NCBI GenBank assembly: GCA_947593655.1
Contig: CANQDS010000021.1
Span: 1 to 33,270, forward strand
Source of the DNA: an uncultured Lachnospiraceae bacterium
GTDB lineage: Bacteria > Bacillota > Clostridia > Lachnospirales > Lachnospiraceae
Direction: 5' to 3'
DNA: 33,270 nt
Of the stretch, positions 25,181 through 32,910 are shown one piece after another. A model generated the notes under the pieces. That model was not told where the DNA came from. It made no database searches and was given only the letters and a program-made list of their open reading frames with translations. Every line of letters begins with the position of its first letter. Within the stretch, counting starts at the first letter, position 1. The translations under genes and the position numbers were made by a program.

Positions 25181-25209
25181 TTGTGTCAGCCGGCTTCGGG
25201 TGTTAAAAT
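25181..25209 (+). promoter_or_regulatory. Promoter of the CmpB-type membrane protein gene
   Basis: TTGTGT (25181-25186) and TAAAAT (25204-25209) are spaced 17 nt, about 38 bases before ATG 25247 and just after the repeat element. Confidence 0.7.
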
Positions 25210-25246
25210 AGGGCCGACAGTCATACGAAAAGATGAGGGGAACGAA

Positions 25247-26014
25247 ATGGATGAGATCGTAGTACTTTTGTTTTTATTTTTTATCGGGAGCTTTGCCGGA
25301 TGGTGCATCGAGCTGGTATTCCGCCGGTTTTTCGGCGCGAACAACCCGGAGCATAAGTGGATCAATCCGGGCTTTCTGACAGGACCGTATCTGCCGATCT
25401 ACGGCTTCGGCCTTTTAGCGCTGTACCTGATCGTCGTGCTGCCGATCAATGTGGAAAACGATACGCTGCGCGTGGTCGTGATCCTGCTTCTGATCGCCGT
25501 TGCGATGACCGTGATCGAGTATATTGCGGGACTGATCTTTATTAAGAAGCTCCATGTCCGCCTGTGGGATTATACCGGACAGTGGGGGAACATCCAGGGC
25601 ATTATCTGTCCGCTGTTCTCGTTTTTCTGGGCGGTCTTAGGAGCGGTGTATTACTTTTTCATCCATCCGCATATCATCGATGCCCTGCGGTGGCTGTCGC
25701 AGAACATGGCGTTTTGTCTGGTGATCGGCTTCTTTTACGGCGTATTTACGATCGACCTGATCTCGTCTTTCCAGCTGGTTGCCAAGATGAAGCAGTTTGC
25801 CGAGGAGAAGAATGTGGTGATCCGCTATGAAGCCTTAAAGTCCAATATCCGCAAGGCGGGCGAGGAGCGCAAGGAGAAGCTGCATTTCTTCTTTGCATTC
25901 CGTTCGGAAGTGCCTTTCCGCGAGCATCTGGAGAAATATCCGGAGCGGATGGTATCCCTTCACGGGCGGAATCTTCCGGAACAGGTGAAAAAGAGGCGGG
26001 AAAAGCGCCGGTAG
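25247..26014 (+). CDS. CmpB-type (putative ABC-transporter type IV) integral membrane protein
   Basis: Encodes 255 residues. Several membrane helices are preceded by SFAGWCIELVFRRFF, and the conserved segment NPGFLTGPYLPIYGFG follows. Later come VIEYIAGLIFIKKLHVRLWDYT and GNIQGIICPLFSFFWAVLG. This set is characteristic of PF06541 (CmpB/DUF1113) proteins of Clostridia, annotated as putative ABC transporter components without firm function. A basic cytoplasmic tail ends the protein. The frame extends upstream, but ATG 25247 has GAGGGG 6 nt before it. The HD-domain gene follows after 25 bases and is probably co-transcribed. Confidence 0.85.
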   Translation: MDEIVVLLFLFFIGSFAGWCIELVFRRFFGANNPEHKWINPGFLTGPYLPIYGFGLLALYLIVVLPINVENDTLRVVVILLLIAVAMTVIEYIAGLIFIKKLHVRLWDYTGQWGNIQGIICPLFSFFWAVLGAVYYFFIHPHIIDALRWLSQNMAFCLVIGFFYGVFTIDLISSFQLVAKMKQFAEEKNVVIRYEALKSNIRKAGEERKEKLHFFFAFRSEVPFREHLEKYPERMVSLHGRNLPEQVKKRREKRR

Positions 26015-26039
26015 GACGGAGAGTAAAAAGGAGGATATC

Positions 26040-26546
26040 GTGGAACGAAAAGAAGAATTTTTCAGGATCTTACAGGAACTGGAAGAAAATCCGGATATAC
26101 AGAAGCTTCGCGTGTTTTCACAGCACAACGGAAATACGACCTTCCAGCATTGCCACAATGTAGCGGTCTGCAGTTTTTATCTGGCGGAGAAATGGAACTG
26201 GGACGTGGATCTGAAGACGCTCGCGATGGGGGCGATGCTGCATGATTACTATTTATACAATACGAAAGACATGGATCTGAGCGCATACCGGCACGGGATC
26301 TCCCATCCCGTAACCGCTCTGGAGAATGCGCGGGAGCGCTTTGACTTAAACCCGAAAATGGAGAATATCATCCGCAGCCATATGTGGCCGCTTTCTTTTT
26401 TAAAGCTGCCTCATTCCAGAGAGGCGGTGCTGGTAAACCTAGCGGATAAGTTCTGCGCGTATTATGAGATCAACCGGGGGATCCGCAGAATCGAGGAGAT
26501 CTTAGGGAAGAGGAACCGGAAAGCGGCAAACAGCAACTTCGGATAA
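26040..26546 (+). CDS. HD-domain phosphohydrolase
   Basis: Encodes 168 residues, a single HD domain. His37 in FQHCHNVAV, the metal dyad His68-Asp69 in MLHDYYLY, His in RHGISHPVTA and the later Asp in NLADKFCAYYE match the H...HD...D pattern. Such proteins hydrolyse phosphate esters of nucleotides or related compounds; the substrate cannot be told. The start is GTG at 26040 with AAGGAGG 6 nt upstream. No clear terminator follows. Confidence 0.85.
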   Translation: MERKEEFFRILQELEENPDIQKLRVFSQHNGNTTFQHCHNVAVCSFYLAEKWNWDVDLKTLAMGAMLHDYYLYNTKDMDLSAYRHGISHPVTALENARERFDLNPKMENIIRSHMWPLSFLKLPHSREAVLVNLADKFCAYYEINRGIRRIEEILGKRNRKAANSNFG

Positions 26547-26631
26547 GAAACGGCTTTTGGAATGGAACGGGCTGCAAATGCGGAAAGCTGTGGGCAGTAA
26601 CAAATTTTTTTACGATGGAAAGAAAAAATAC

Positions 26632-26658
26632 TTGACCTGAACGTCCGATTGTGATAAT
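26632..26658 (+). promoter_or_regulatory. Promoter of the ylxM-ffh-trmD operon
   Basis: TTGACC (26632-26637) is followed after 15 nt by GATAAT (26653-26658). TGT directly before the -10 box makes it an extended -10 (TGN), which can offset the short spacer. Confidence 0.6.
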
Positions 26659-26676
26659 CTACACAAGGTGATGCAA

Positions 26677-27021
26677 ATGGAGAAGAAATTACGACAGACT
26701 TATTTATATGATTTTTACGGTGAACTGTTAAACGAGCACCAGCGCCGAATCTATGAGGATGCTGTTTTTCAGGATCTTTCGCTGAGCGAGATCGCGGAGG
26801 AGGAAGGCATCAGCCGGCAGGGCGTCAGCGATATGATCAAGCGCTGCACCATTAAGCTGGAGAGCTATGAGGCGAAGCTTCATATGCTGCAGAAGTTTAT
26901 GTACGTGAAGCAGTCGGTGGAAGAGATCCGCAGTCTTGCGGAGCGTTTTGGCGAGTCGCATGAGGAAGGGATCCTGCACCAGATCGAGAAGATCTCAAAT
27001 CAGATTTTAGAGGAGCTGTAG
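26677..27021 (+). CDS. ylxM: YlxM family SRP-associated DNA-binding-like protein
   Basis: Encodes 114 residues. The N-terminal sigma-70-region-4-like helix-turn-helix has [25 protein letters not shown], and a C-terminal coiled coil follows. This is the UPF0122/YlxM family, which co-occurs with ffh and in streptococci is reported to modulate signal-recognition-particle assembly. GTG 26668 and ATG 26671 are also in frame, but ATG 26677 has AAGGTG (26665-26670) 6 nt upstream. One base separates its stop from the ffh ATG. Confidence 0.93.
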   Translation: MEKKLRQTYLYDFYGELLNEHQRRIYEDAVFQDLSLSEIAEEEGISRQGVSDMIKRCTIKLESYEAKLHMLQKFMYVKQSVEEIRSLAERFGESHEEGILHQIEKISNQILEEL

Positions 27022-27022
27022 C

Positions 27023-28378
27023 ATGGCATTTGACAGTTTATCGGAAAAACTGCAGAACGTATTCCGCAGCCTGCGCAGCAAGGGCAGGCTGACCGAGGAC
27101 GATGTGAAGACCGCGTTAAAAGAGGTTAAGATGGCTCTTTTGGAGGCGGACGTCAATTTCCGCGTGGTCAAGCAGTTTACGAAAGACGTGCAGGAACGCG
27201 CGATCGGACAGGACGTGATGAACGGCTTAAATCCCGGCCAGATGGTCATTAAGATCGTCAATGAAGAGATGATCCGGCTGATGGGTTCGGAAACGACGGA
27301 GATCGCATTCCGGCCGGGGCGGGAGCTGACCGTGATCATGATGGCGGGGCTTCAGGGCGCGGGCAAGACGACCACGACGGCAAAGATCGCGGGCAAACTG
27401 AAGACCAGGGGTAAGAAAACGCTTCTGGCGGCGTGCGACGTTTACCGTCCGGCGGCGATCGAACAGCTGCAGATCAACGGGGAGAAGCAGGGCGTCGAAG
27501 TATTTTCTTTGGGCGACCGGGAGAAACCGGTCAGGATCGCCGAAGCTGCTGTGGAATATGCCAAGAAACAGGATTTTAACGTCCTGATCCTGGATACGGC
27601 GGGACGCCTCCATGTCGATGAAGAGATGATGGGTGAGCTTTCCGAGATCAAGGAAGCCGTTCCCGTGTTCCAGACGATCTTAGTCGTCGATGCGATGACC
27701 GGACAGGATGCGGTTAATGTGGCCAAGACATTCGATGAGAAGATCGGCATTGACGGGGTGATCCTTACGAAGCTCGACGGCGATACCAGAGGCGGAGCCG
27801 CGTTATCCATCCGCGCCGTGACGGGCAAACCGATCCTTTACGCGGGCATGGGAGAGAAATTATCCGATCTGGAGCAGTTTTATCCGGACCGCATGGCTTC
27901 CCGGATCCTCGGCATGGGCGACGTTTTGACCATGATCGAGAAGGCGCAGGAGAGCATCGATGAAGAAAAAGCCAGGGAACTGGAACAGAAGATGCGCCGG
28001 AATGAATTTGATTTCGACATGTATCTGGAATCCATGGGGCAGATGAAGAAGATGGGCGGCCTTTCCAGCCTGATGGGAATGCTTCCGGGAATGGGAGCCA
28101 TCCGGGGGAAGATGCCCGAGATCGATACGGACGCGGCTGAGAAGAATCTGGCGCGGACCGAGGCGATCATCTATTCCATGACGCCGGAAGAGCGCCGGAA
28201 TCCGGGGCTTTTGAATGTCGGAAGGAAGCAGCGGATCGCGCGCGGCGCGGGCGTTGACATTTCGGAAGTCAACCGGCTGGTCAAGCAGTTTGAGCAGACA
28301 AAGAAGCTGATGAAGCAGATGCCCGGCATGATGGGCGGCAAAGGCAAAAGAGGAATGTTCAAAGGACTTCCTTTTTGA
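27023..28378 (+). CDS. ffh: Signal recognition particle GTPase Ffh
   Basis: Encodes 451 residues: N-terminal helical bundle, then G domain with P-loop [13 protein letters not shown] (109-121), [13 protein letters not shown] and [15 protein letters not shown] methionine-rich M domain ([20 protein letters not shown] onward) binds SRP RNA and signal peptides. It delivers membrane proteins co-translationally to FtsY and SecYEG. It ends with the Gly-rich [14 protein letters not shown]. The ribosome site GAGGAG lies within the end of ylxM, so translation is probably coupled. Confidence 0.97.
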   Translation: MAFDSLSEKLQNVFRSLRSKGRLTEDDVKTALKEVKMALLEADVNFRVVKQFTKDVQERAIGQDVMNGLNPGQMVIKIVNEEMIRLMGSETTEIAFRPGRELTVIMMAGLQGAGKTTTTAKIAGKLKTRGKKTLLAACDVYRPAAIEQLQINGEKQGVEVFSLGDREKPVRIAEAAVEYAKKQDFNVLILDTAGRLHVDEEMMGELSEIKEAVPVFQTILVVDAMTGQDAVNVAKTFDEKIGIDGVILTKLDGDTRGGAALSIRAVTGKPILYAGMGEKLSDLEQFYPDRMASRILGMGDVLTMIEKAQESIDEEKARELEQKMRRNEFDFDMYLESMGQMKKMGGLSSLMGMLPGMGAIRGKMPEIDTDAAEKNLARTEAIIYSMTPEERRNPGLLNVGRKQRIARGAGVDISEVNRLVKQFEQTKKLMKQMPGMMGGKGKRGMFKGLPF

Positions 28379-28413
28379 TAAATTATGATGAAACCTGTGA
28401 GGAGGTGAAACCA

Positions 28414-28659
28414 ATGGCAGTAAAGATCCGTTTAAGAAGAATGGGAAAGAAGAAAGCTCCTTTCTATAGAATCGTTGTTGCGGATTCCAGATCACCGAGA
28501 GACGGAAGATGTATCGACGAGATTGGAACTTATGATCCTACCAAAGATCCGACCGAATACCATGTAAATGCGGAACTGGCAAAGAAGTGGCTTGCAAACG
28601 GCGCACAGCCGACGGATACCGTCAACAGAATTTTTAAAGCAGCCGGCATCGAAAAATAG
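28414..28659 (+). CDS. rpsP: 30S ribosomal protein S16
   Basis: Encodes 81 residues with the full S16 pattern ([20 protein letters not shown], then [15 protein letters not shown] and [12 protein letters not shown]). It binds 16S rRNA early in 30S assembly. The start ATG 28414 has an ideal GAGGAGGTGA upstream. The in-frame upstream extension overlaps ffh and carries no conserved residues. ATG and Lys/Arg codon choice here is less GC-rich than in neighbours, typical of a highly expressed gene. Confidence 0.97.
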   Translation: MAVKIRLRRMGKKKAPFYRIVVADSRSPRDGRCIDEIGTYDPTKDPTEYHVNAELAKKWLANGAQPTDTVNRIFKAAGIEK

Positions 28660-28678
28660 GATCTGAGAGGTGGACGGA

Positions 28679-28909
28679 ATGAAAGAATTAGTTGAGGTAA
28701 TTGCAAGATCATTAGTGGATCATCCGGATGAAGTTGCGGTAACCCAGAATGAAAATGAAAAAGCAATTGTATTGGAATTGCGTGTTGCACAGTCTGATAT
28801 GGGGAAAGTGATCGGCAAACAGGGACGCATTGCAAAGGCGATCCGTGCCGTTGTGAAAGCCGCAGCCTCGAAGGAAGACAAAAAGGTAATTGTAGAAATT
28901 GTGCAGTAA
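28679..28909 (+). CDS. khpA: KH-domain RNA-binding protein KhpA
   Basis: Encodes 76 residues, a single KH domain with the loop MGKVIGKQGRIAKAIRAVV. KhpA (YlqC) works with KhpB in streptococci as an RNA-binding pair affecting cell-wall elongation; khpB is not in the window. Its position between rpsP and rimM is the standard Firmicutes order. GTG 28670 is in frame, but ATG 28679, with GAGAGGTGG upstream, gives the family-typical MKELVEVIARSLV start. Confidence 0.94.
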   Translation: MKELVEVIARSLVDHPDEVAVTQNENEKAIVLELRVAQSDMGKVIGKQGRIAKAIRAVVKAAASKEDKKVIVEIVQ

Positions 28910-28916
28910 TCCTATG

Positions 28917-28943
28917 ACCGTCCCGGCTTTTGTCTGGGACGGT
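28917..28943 (+). terminator. Hairpin between khpA and rimM
   Basis: ACCGTCCC (28917-28924) pairs perfectly with GGGACGGT (28936-28943) across an 11-nt loop, followed by TCTTTGC. The T-tract is short, so partial termination or RNA-end protection within the operon is more likely than a full stop. Confidence 0.5.
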
Positions 28944-28972
28944 TCTTTGCGCAGAGAAGGAAAGGAAAAACA

Positions 28973-29479
28973 ATGGAAAATTTACTTCAGGTAGGCGTGA
29001 TCACCACAACGCACGGTCTGCGCGGAGAAGTCAAGGTATTTCCGACGACGGACGACGCCGCGCGGTTTAAGAAATTAAAACAGGTGATCTTAGATAACGG
29101 AAAAGAAAAACGGGAGATGGAGATTACTTCGGTCCGTTTTTTTAAAAATCTGGTGATCCTCAAATTCAAGGGGATCGACGATATCAATGAAGCGGAGAAA
29201 TACCGCCGGTCGGGGCTGTTCGTCACACGGGAAAATGCCGTCGAGCTGAAAGAGAACGAGTATTTTATCGCGGATCTGATCGGGCTTTCGGCCGTATCCG
29301 ACGAAGGGGAGATGCTCGGCACGATCAAGGATGTGCTTACAACCGGCGCGAATGACGTTTATGTGATCGAAGCGCCGGAAAAGCCGGATCTTTTAGTCCC
29401 GGCCATCCGGGACTGCATCAAAAACGTGGATCTGGAAGGGAAGGGAATGCTGATCCATCTGCTTCCGGGGCTGCGCTGA
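28973..29479 (+). CDS. rimM: 16S rRNA processing protein RimM
   Basis: Encodes 168 residues. The N-terminal RimM domain has VGVITTTHGLRGEVKVFPTT and the C-terminal PRC-barrel has YFIADLIGLSAVSDEGEMLG then LLVPAIRDCIKNVDLEGK. It assists 30S head maturation by binding S19 and pre-16S rRNA. It lies in its usual operon, but the gene that follows is not trmD. AAGGAAAGG lies before ATG 28973. Confidence 0.95.
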   Translation: MENLLQVGVITTTHGLRGEVKVFPTTDDAARFKKLKQVILDNGKEKREMEITSVRFFKNLVILKFKGIDDINEAEKYRRSGLFVTRENAVELKENEYFIADLIGLSAVSDEGEMLGTIKDVLTTGANDVYVIEAPEKPDLLVPAIRDCIKNVDLEGKGMLIHLLPGLR

Positions 29480-29503
29480 CAAACAAAAACAGGGAGGAAA
29501 AAG

Positions 29504-30154
29504 ATGTCGAGGTATATCAGGGAGGAAGTTTTGAACCAGCCGGAGGATTTCGTCAATTTTATGATGAATGACTTTCTGACGAAACACGGCTTTCAGTACA
29601 AAGAATTTAAAGGGCAGATGGTTTACCGCAGCGGAAACGGTGCGTTCGAAATGGCGAAATTTTTCGTCTGGAATTATCAGAACGACGTTATCCATGTAGA
29701 GGCATGGATGCGGAATGTATGGCTGTCGGACGTTTACGGCAGAGAGAACGGCTTAAGCGGTTATGCGGGGATCGTTCCCAAAAACGCATACAAACGGGAT
29801 ATCGAACAGCTGATGCAGCTTCTGCACCAGCCGGCAGGAGCTTTTGGAGCGGAAAGCGGCGCACAGCCGGGCGGAAACGACACGGTTATGGTGCATGGAG
29901 TGGATACGGTGCGCTATGCGAATATGTCGCTGGCGTTCGGTATTTTAGGACTGGTGTTCTTCTGCGTGCCGTATGCGGGGCTGCTCTGGGGCATTTTAGC
30001 GCTGATCTATTCGAATAAAGGAAGGACTTCTTCCAAATCCGGCCGGGCAGTAGCCGGGCTGGTCTGCGGCGTCGTGGCCATTCTGATCGCCGCGGCCATG
30101 CTGATCTTAAATATCGTAGGAATCACGACTATGATAGGTGAGGGAATCGAATGA
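29504..30154 (+). CDS. Unrecognised protein with DUF4190-like membrane C-terminus
   Basis: Encodes 216 residues. The first ~105 residues are soluble, beginning with a helix and then aromatic strands (GFQYKEFKGQMVYRS, AKFFVWNYQNDVIHVEAW). A Gly/Ala/Gln-rich linker leads to two hydrophobic helices (about 145-168 and 180-207) joined by YSNKGRTSSKSGRAVAG. The helix pair resembles the DUF4190 pattern; the soluble part is not recognised. It sits between rimM and trmD, and its stop overlaps the trmD ATG (ATGA), so the two are translationally coupled. No function is claimed. Confidence 0.75.
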   Translation: MSRYIREEVLNQPEDFVNFMMNDFLTKHGFQYKEFKGQMVYRSGNGAFEMAKFFVWNYQNDVIHVEAWMRNVWLSDVYGRENGLSGYAGIVPKNAYKRDIEQLMQLLHQPAGAFGAESGAQPGGNDTVMVHGVDTVRYANMSLAFGILGLVFFCVPYAGLLWGILALIYSNKGRTSSKSGRAVAGLVCGVVAILIAAAMLILNIVGITTMIGEGIE

Positions 30155-31593
30155 ATTTTCACATTCTTACCCTGTTTCCGGACATGGTGATGCAGGGGAT
30201 CATGACGAGTATCACCGGACGCGCGGTAAAAGAGCATATCATTGAAGCGGAAGCGGTGAATATCCGTGATTATGCATCCGGGAAACACCAGAAAACAGAC
30301 GATTATCCATACGGGGGCGGCGCAGGCATGTTGATGCAGGCGCAGCCTGTTTATGATGCCTGTCAGGATGTTTTCTCCAGAATCCCTCCGGAGCACACAA
30401 AACGGGTAGTGTATGTGACGCCGCAGGGGCTCCCTTTTTCCCAGAAAATGGCGGAGGAATTTTCCGGAAGTGATGATCTGGTGATCCTCTGCGGCCATTA
30501 TGAGGGGATTGACGAGCGCGTGCTGGAAGAGGTGGTGACGGATTATGTTTCCATCGGCGATTATGTGCTGACGGGCGGGGAACTGGCCGCTATGGTGGTT
30601 GTGGATGCGGTCGCAAGGCTGGTGCCGGGCGTGCTCCACAATGCCGAGTCGCCGGAAACCGAGTCGTTCCACGGAAATCTGCTGGAATATCCGCAGTATT
30701 CCCGGCCGGAGATCTGGCACGGGAAACGGGTGCCGGAGGTCCTGCTTTCCGGAGATGCCCGAAAGATCCAGAAGTGGCGTCTGGAAGAGTCCGTGAAACG
30801 GACAAGGGAGCGCCGGCCGGATCTGTATGCACGTTATCGCAAACTGGAGGAATGCCGGGCGCTTTTGGAAACGCAGAAGCGCCTTTATGCGGATATGCTT
30901 GCGCTGATCGACCGGGGAAGCGCGGAGGTTCTCATTTGGGAGAAGGAGCGTATCCTGCTTAGGGATTCCGGCAGCGGATGCCTGTCCTATGCGTCGTTTT
31001 CCCTGGATGGGGAGGAGCAGTTCTGGGAGCAGCTTCCGGAAGCGTTTCTTGCGGGCTGTTTTCGCGTGACGCTGCATCAGGATTTTTCCAGAGAGCCGCT
31101 GCAGCGGCGGATCCCTATGGAGCTTTCCCGCGTCTGCTATCATGTCGTTTATACCCCAAGAGAGAAGATTCCCTGCCGGGGGCTTTACCGGACGCAGGAC
31201 GGCAGCAAAAAGCAGCTGGTGATCCGCGAGCGGGATGGGAGCGGAAGGTACGGTGTTTATGGCTGTTTGGGGAATGACAATGGAAAGCACGATGCCGATG
31301 GCTGTTTGGGGAATGACAATGGAAAGTACGGTGTTTCTGCCGGAGAGGATTGTCTCGGGGTGTCCGGGATCGATGAGGACGGAAGGATATCGGAGTATGA
31401 GCCGCTTCTGGAAGCGGAAGGACTTCCTGCGAAAAGGGCGCTGTGGACGTTTCTGATCAACCGGGTGTTAGAGCAGGGCAAACGCCCGTATTTTCAGATC
31501 GACCGGAATGATGGGGCGTCGCTTGCGCTTCTGGAAGAGATGGGGCTTTATGTTTCCCAAACGCCGGTTTATCAGATGGAGAGCGGAGAATAG
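30151..31593 (+). CDS. trmD: TrmD tRNA (m1G37) methyltransferase with a fused GNAT-like C-terminal half
   Basis: Encodes 480 residues, about twice the usual TrmD length. Residues 1-240 are a complete TrmD: FHILTLFPDM, DYPYGGGAGMLMQ, LCGHYEGIDERV, SIGDYVLTGGELA and SFHGNLLEYPQY. TrmD methylates N1 of G37 with SAM through a trefoil knot and prevents +1 frameshifting. Residues ~245-480 resemble a GNAT acetyltransferase, ending in NDGASLALLEEMGL, the usual acetyl-CoA-binding terminal pattern. A 13-residue repeat (about 367-397) interrupts that half. The fusion is a single open frame. The acceptor of any acetyl transfer is unknown. Confidence 0.9.
   Translation: MNFHILTLFPDMVMQGIMTSITGRAVKEHIIEAEAVNIRDYASGKHQKTDDYPYGGGAGMLMQAQPVYDACQDVFSRIPPEHTKRVVYVTPQGLPFSQKMAEEFSGSDDLVILCGHYEGIDERVLEEVVTDYVSIGDYVLTGGELAAMVVVDAVARLVPGVLHNAESPETESFHGNLLEYPQYSRPEIWHGKRVPEVLLSGDARKIQKWRLEESVKRTRERRPDLYARYRKLEECRALLETQKRLYADMLALIDRGSAEVLIWEKERILLRDSGSGCLSYASFSLDGEEQFWEQLPEAFLAGCFRVTLHQDFSREPLQRRIPMELSRVCYHVVYTPREKIPCRGLYRTQDGSKKQLVIRERDGSGRYGVYGCLGNDNGKHDADGCLGNDNGKYGVSAGEDCLGVSGIDEDGRISEYEPLLEAEGLPAKRALWTFLINRVLEQGKRPYFQIDRNDGASLALLEEMGLYVSQTPVYQMESGE
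31249..31338 (+). repeat. In-frame 39-bp tandem repeat inside trmD
   Basis: Two full units (31249-31287 and 31288-31326) share an identical 27-nt core (31261-31287 and 31300-31326). A partial third unit starts at 31327 with TACGGTGTTT, as in unit 1. The period of 39 keeps frame and encodes (Y/H)xxxGCLGNDNGK. Confidence 0.9.
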
Positions 31594-31840
31594 GTGCCGG
31601 TTTCCGTCTGAAAATTACGTTCAGCTGCTTTACCAGCATATCTTTTTTCAATCCTGTGATCCATCTCATATGCGCACCAGTTCATATATTCCACCTTCCA
31701 TTCCTGATGGTTCCGCGCTTTCAGCACGGCATTGTCGATCGTCTTTGTAAAATCATCTTCTGCAGTTCCTGTCCGGATATAATCCAGAAAATACGCTGCA
31801 TCCTCATTACCACATATCTTATGATATGTAATAACCAAAA
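31572..31840 (-). pseudogene. Remnant of a PD-(D/E)XK (Rpn-type) nuclease/transposase gene
   Basis: A minus-strand reading segment encodes NEDAAYFLDYIRTGTAEDDF and then AVLKARNHQEWKVEYM. I recognise this pattern from the middle to C-terminal part of Rpn/PD-(D/E)XK family 'transposase' proteins of Lachnospiraceae. The N-terminal catalytic domain is absent, the residues after EYM diverge, and the frame runs into the 3' end of trmD. A neighbouring minus frame (31457-31669) may continue the original tail after a frameshift. The boundaries are approximate. Confidence 0.5.
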
Positions 31841-31877
31841 TAATGACATCCAGAACTATACACTTGCATTTGTGTGG

Positions 31878-31906
31878 TTGAAAGCGAAACCGGATTTTGC
31901 TATGAT
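31878..31906 (+). promoter_or_regulatory. Orphan sigma-A-like promoter
   Basis: TTGAAA (31878-31883) and TATGAT (31901-31906) are spaced 17 nt. No intact gene follows directly: the next good start is the XRE gene at 32125, so this would leave a leader of more than 200 nt. Confidence 0.5.
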
Positions 31907-31941
31907 AAAACAAAACGAAAAAGAAAAAGTAATATCTTAAA

Positions 31942-32037
31942 AATTATGGATGGCGCAGCGATCTGAGCAGAATTGAGATTCTGAATGAAAAGCAGTTTGT
32001 GGAATATACAAAGGCCGGATACCTATTGTTACGATAA
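31942..32037 (+). pseudogene. Possible 3' fragment of an unknown gene
   Basis: A short open stretch reads YGWRSDLSRIEILNEKQF and ends in LLLR before TAA 32035-32037. It looks protein-like but has no start or ribosome site, and it follows the orphan promoter. It may be the tail of a deleted gene. The family is not recognised. Together with the nuclease remnant it accounts for most of the 531-base gap between trmD and the XRE gene; I see nothing else in it. Confidence 0.25.
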
Positions 32038-32124
32038 GTGACAGAATTGTTTCGGAGAATATATAGACAAATTAGATTCTTTTGCTTAGAATGTTTGCAA
32101 ATATTTAGAAAAGAGGATATTCGT

Positions 32125-32877
32125 ATGACATTAGGCGAAAAATTAAAATCATTAAGATGCGGAAACAAAATAACACAAGAAGAATTGGCGGAAAAATTAA
32201 GTGTATCACGTTCGGCTGTTGCAAAATGGGAATCTGATACTGGGATTCCTGAAATAAACAATCTCAAGGCAATCTCAAAGATATTCAACATCAGTATTGA
32301 TGAGTTGATAAATACTGCTCAGAATATAGAGTTTACACAAAGTAAAGATAAAATCTTTGATTCATACAATGGAAAATATTATAATATTGATTTGACAGGA
32401 TGGAACGATGGAGTATTCCATGCTCTTATAATCGGCGAAGATAAAGATTTCCTCTTTTACAAGAAAACAGAGAAAAGAAAAGACATATATGGCTTAATTG
32501 GCAAAAGATATATTACGGAAATGAACGAACTGAAAATATCAAATGATGTTCCAAAAGATATGGCTAAGATCGATAGAACTTATTTCTGCGAAAAGCGTGT
32601 ATCAATAGAATTGGCTTGTAGAGAAGGTCTTATAAAGGGTTTTTTTGATTTTCGTAACGATGATTATCTTGATGTTATAATAGATTCTTTTTCGGAAGTA
32701 AAAGTCCAATTAAAATTTGGACGAGCGATAGAAATAAGTTCGATCACTAAAATAGAAGAAAAGGATTATGTTTTTCAGGAAGTGAATCAGAGCGAAAATC
32801 GAAATTTGAGCGTAAGAAATCACCTGTCCGGCAGCGTTTTTTCTTTTCTGCCGCCGGGCAGATCCGTAAGAATATGA
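32125..32877 (+). CDS. XRE-family helix-turn-helix regulator with unassigned C-terminal domain
   Basis: Encodes 250 residues. An N-terminal XRE DNA-binding domain (about 1-62: LGEKLKSLRCGNKITQEELA, LSVSRSAVAKWESDTGIPEI) is followed by ~165 residues of mixed strands containing YYNIDLTGWNDGVFHA, which I do not assign. From about residue 230 the base composition turns abruptly GC-rich, and the protein ends in an unlike tail (HLSGSVFSFLPPGRSVRI). This suggests the original C-terminus was replaced at a recombination junction. ATG 32125 has AGAGGAT upstream. The gene is much more AT-rich than the chromosome to its left, consistent with transfer. The target is unknown; the convergent permease is one candidate. 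Confidence 0.75.
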   Translation: MTLGEKLKSLRCGNKITQEELAEKLSVSRSAVAKWESDTGIPEINNLKAISKIFNISIDELINTAQNIEFTQSKDKIFDSYNGKYYNIDLTGWNDGVFHALIIGEDKDFLFYKKTEKRKDIYGLIGKRYITEMNELKISNDVPKDMAKIDRTYFCEKRVSIELACREGLIKGFFDFRNDDYLDVIIDSFSEVKVQLKFGRAIEISSITKIEEKDYVFQEVNQSENRNLSVRNHLSGSVFSFLPPGRSVRI

Positions 32878-32910
32878 AATAAGAGCCGATGATATCAATG
32901 TTTTCTGTTA

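Noticed and set aside
30007-31290. 427-residue open frame on the minus strand across trmD
   Set aside because: It is the antisense shadow of a clear TrmD gene, without recognisable domains or a start signal.
31656-31940. 94-residue + strand frame in the AT-rich tail
   Set aside because: It is opposite the nuclease remnant, which has recognisable protein sequence on the minus strand; the + frame has no ribosome site or family pattern.
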